From Sporosarcina sp. P34 (GTDB lineage Bacteria > Bacillota > Bacilli > Bacillales_A > Planococcaceae): 64,000 bases of DNA. This document shows, in pieces, positions 62,066 to 64,000 of this stretch. Position 1 is the first letter of the stretch, and each line of letters opens with the position of its first letter. The notes under the pieces were generated by a model. It ran no database searches. It was not told where the DNA came from and saw only the letters and a list, made by a program, of their open reading frames with translations. The DNA lies in NCBI RefSeq assembly GCF_002743375.1, contig NZ_PDZC01000002.1, forward strand, positions 124,001 through 188,000, given 5' to 3'. Both the position numbers and the translations under genes were made by a program.

Positions 62066-62634
62066 AGGGAACACCTCCATAAATAGTATTAAGCCTCTTT
62101 TTATAAAATGGCTCAATTTACATTATTCATTATTACTAATTCAAACCTTCTAGTCCAAAGTTTAAATACCCATCATTCCTGTTCACGTATAAATCCTTTT
62201 AAAAATTTAAACTCCAATATATCTTAGCAATAGGTCGATGTCAAACCCATTAATGTCCTACTATGCTTTATATGATTCGAATATACAGTCCAAGGACCGC
62301 AAGTCGTAGCAAACTTACACTCCGTACACACTAGTACATCTTCACGAAAACCAATCTTCACATATGCGTAACAACCTTCTTGTAGCCTTTAATAATTGCC
62401 ACGAGTGTCAAACCAATACACGCAAGGACTGCTTTAAATTCTATTGACTTGACGGACAAGATTAATCCTCTAAATGACACAACCCGTATGTATAATAATA
62501 CCCAAATTCTTGTGTTTCAATCATTTGAACAGTGACAAAGTTCCTTGAAAAAACTACAAAACATACACGGAATAACTTAGCCTTCTTTAGTACTTTCCAT
62601 ACATATTTATTTTTGCAGCACTAGCATAATGTAC
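62066..62634. other. Gene-poor AT-rich region left of ureD
   Basis: About 570 bp without a convincing gene. On the minus strand it holds one short frame with a good ribosome binding site (62358-62459) and a second open frame at 62224-62361 with a cysteine-rich text (VLVCTECKFATTC), overlapping it by 4 nt in another frame. Direct promoter or repeat structure was not seen. The pair might be remnants of one broken gene. Confidence 0.4.
62358..62459 (-). CDS. Possible 33-residue membrane peptide
   Basis: A TTG start has AGAGGA 6-7 nt upstream and is followed by SVKSIEFKAVLACIGLTLVAII and a KGYKK basic stretch, i.e. one hydrophobic helix with a charged end. No family is recognised. It could equally be the beginning of a frameshifted gene, because the next frame continues with LQEGCYAYVKIGFRED at its end. 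Confidence 0.3.
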   Translation of the reverse strand: MSVKSIEFKAVLACIGLTLVAIIKGYKKVVTHM

Positions 62635-62675
62635 AGAAAATGCCCAACAACTCATTGAATTGTCGGACATTTTCT
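62635..62675 (-). terminator. Terminator of the urease operon end
   Basis: AGAAAATGTCCGACAA and TTGTTGGGCATTTTCT (minus strand) form a 16-bp stem with two mismatches directly after the ureD stop. The T run is short. Confidence 0.65.
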
Positions 62676-63498
62676 AGTACTTCCTTAAGAAACTCGGTTT
62701 CATTTGATTCCATTCTTCGCTAATTACGTGGTGGCAGACTGAAATAATCCGCTCTATGACTTGTGTATAGTTTGCCAAAATGCGTATAGTGAAGCCAGGA
62801 ACGGCAAGCTTAGACAATCCGAATGCAAATTCTCCAGCCTCTTGTTGAAGAACTTCATATAATCGGTCCAATAAAGCATCATTCGTTTTTTCACCAACGA
62901 CAATTAACGAACCCAAATGTGTGTATCCTTCCATAAAGCCTAACTCATTCATATCTTGTGACGCTGGATGAAGTTTAATATGGTCAAAGACAACAAGTTG
63001 ACCCTCCATATAAATCTCGGTTTTTAAACGGAGCATTTCGTAGCTGAATTTTTCTCCTTCCGGCGACCAGCCCGGAGTCAATATTTCGGCATATAGCAAA
63101 GTTGCTCCTTTTTCCATGTATACACTATTTTTCTGATAGCAACTGGCATCTTTGTATGCAATAATCGCATCCGGTAAGTACTCTAGATAACTATCTTTTT
63201 TCATACGAATGACTGTCTCTTGATATACTTGCTCGGTCGGTGTTCTATATACTTTCGTCGCTGACTGGGTCGTCAACGTCAGCATCGCTCGTTCACCAAG
63301 CGTGACTTTCATTTGATACCGATCCCCATCTAAATAGCCACCGCCAGGATTCAATAAATAATAGCATGGATAACTATTCTTATTGAAATAGACGGGACGC
63401 ATCACTTTAAATGCACCTTGAAAGTAAACGCTTTTCGCCACGGAGCGTCCTTGTCGATTTTCCATGACGAGGTCAAGAACACCTGTCCATTCAGACAT
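62674..63498 (-). CDS. ureD: Urease accessory protein UreD (UreH)
   Basis: The 274-residue protein has [37 protein letters not shown], the UreD signature, and [16 protein letters not shown]. UreD forms the UreD-UreF-UreG complex that loads nickel into apo-urease. Its start overlaps the ureG stop by 8 nt. It is the last gene of the operon; urease structural genes would lie to the right, beyond the window. Confidence 0.95.
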   Translation of the reverse strand: MSEWTGVLDLVMENRQGRSVAKSVYFQGAFKVMRPVYFNKNSYPCYYLLNPGGGYLDGDRYQMKVTLGERAMLTLTTQSATKVYRTPTEQVYQETVIRMKKDSYLEYLPDAIIAYKDASCYQKNSVYMEKGATLLYAEILTPGWSPEGEKFSYEMLRLKTEIYMEGQLVVFDHIKLHPASQDMNELGFMEGYTHLGSLIVVGEKTNDALLDRLYEVLQQEAGEFAFGLSKLAVPGFTIRILANYTQVIERIISVCHHVISEEWNQMKPSFLRKY

Positions 63499-64000
63499 CT
63501 TGTCCTAGCCCTTTTAACAAAGTGTGTTTTCTGACCCATTCAACCACTTCATCTAGTCCTTGATCATCTTTTAAATTGGTGAAAAAGAAAGGTTTATTTC
63601 CTCTAAAGACTTTTGTGTCGGACTCCATTACCTCAAGTCTGGCACCGACATATGGCGCCAAATCCGTTTTGTTAATAATAAACAAATCAGATTTAATCAT
63701 TCCTTGTCCACCTTTACGTGGGATTTTTTCACCTTGCGCTACGTCAATTATATAAATGGAAAAGTCCACGAGTTCTGGACTGAACGTAGCCGCTAGGTTA
63801 TCACCACCACTCTCTACAAAAATCAACTCGAGGTCGGGATGTTTTTCTTCCAATTCATTAATCGCCGCGAAATTCATCGAGGCATCTTCACGAATTGCCG
63901 TATGTGGACAGCCTCCTGTTTCCACGCCAACAATACGGTCTTCCGGAAGAATACCGTTCGCAACTAAAAATTTGGCATCTTCTTTCGTATATATATCATT
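63491..64000 (-). CDS. ureG: Urease accessory GTPase UreG (partial)
   Basis: The last 170 residues of UreG are inside the window; the frame stays open to the right edge ([33 protein letters not shown] before the visible start codon-like GTG), so the P-loop end is outside. The CPH nickel motif ([11 protein letters not shown]), [15 protein letters not shown] and [11 protein letters not shown] are present. UreG hydrolyses GTP to drive nickel insertion into urease. Confidence 0.96.
   Translation of the reverse strand, partial: NDIYTKEDAKFLVANGILPEDRIVGVETGGCPHTAIREDASMNFAAINELEEKHPDLELIFVESGGDNLAATFSPELVDFSIYIIDVAQGEKIPRKGGQGMIKSDLFIINKTDLAPYVGARLEVMESDTKVFRGNKPFFFTNLKDDQGLDEVVEWVRKHTLLKGLGQDV

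Overview
The window looks like a chromosomal segment of a low-GC, endospore-forming Gram-positive bacterium of the Bacillales, most plausibly Sporosarcina or a close Planococcaceae relative. The reasons are the cwlD-salA-gerD-kbaA sporulation/germination locus, the SigW/RsiW and CdaA/CdaR/GlmM blocks in Bacillus-like order, a seven-gene Mrp antiporter, a bacterial nitric oxide synthase, urease accessory genes at the right edge, strong AGGAGG ribosome binding sites, and intrinsic terminators between most units. No phage, insertion sequence or CRISPR array was seen. The species call is an inference.

Layout. 1-3.3 kb: an RNA-binding regulator (CvfB), the manganese regulator MntR, a small membrane protein, a double GNAT acetyltransferase and a CadC-like metal sensor. 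3.3-10 kb: the complete mrpABCDEFG operon on the minus strand, preceded by what looks like a structured leader RNA ending in a terminator, and a KdpD-like universal stress protein in the opposite direction. 10-22.6 kb: housekeeping and redox genes (murB, YceI, FrnE, a Rieske oxidoreductase, ppaC), the NO-detoxification pair nsrR/hmp, a YkvI transporter, DNA repair glycosylases, a BmrA-type exporter and a NiaP-type niacin transporter. 22.6-26.8 kb: a 21-bp periodic repeat and a Fur-box-controlled siderophore uptake operon (yclNOPQ-like). 27-38 kb: a lipoprotein, hflX, a decayed VOC gene, a nitroreductase/methyltransferase pair, patB, an S-layer-anchored protein, putP and small conserved genes.

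38-51 kb is signalling: a large hybrid histidine kinase faces a response regulator and an Hpt-REC-GGDEF-REC protein (a likely phosphorelay into c-di-GMP). Then come glmM-cdaR-cdaA (c-di-AMP and cell wall precursor), rsiW-sigW with a clear SigW promoter, arginase, and a PAS-PAS-GGDEF-EAL protein. 51.4-52 kb is a five-tRNA operon with its own strong promoter. 52-56 kb is the sporulation locus, in which the gene occupying the PdaB position has lost the deacetylase metal and catalytic residues. 56-64 kb: rhodanese, an unknown protein, an HpaB-type hydroxylase, nitric oxide synthase, a DUF3889 secreted protein, a TPP riboswitch and tenA, an internally duplicated small protein, a gene-poor stretch, and ureD/ureG (ureG runs off the window).

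Themes: cation and pH homeostasis (Mrp, PutP), nitrogen and NO chemistry (Nos, Hmp, NsrR, arginase, urease), and second messengers (c-di-AMP, c-di-GMP). All functional calls are from sequence reading and family knowledge; no database search was possible.
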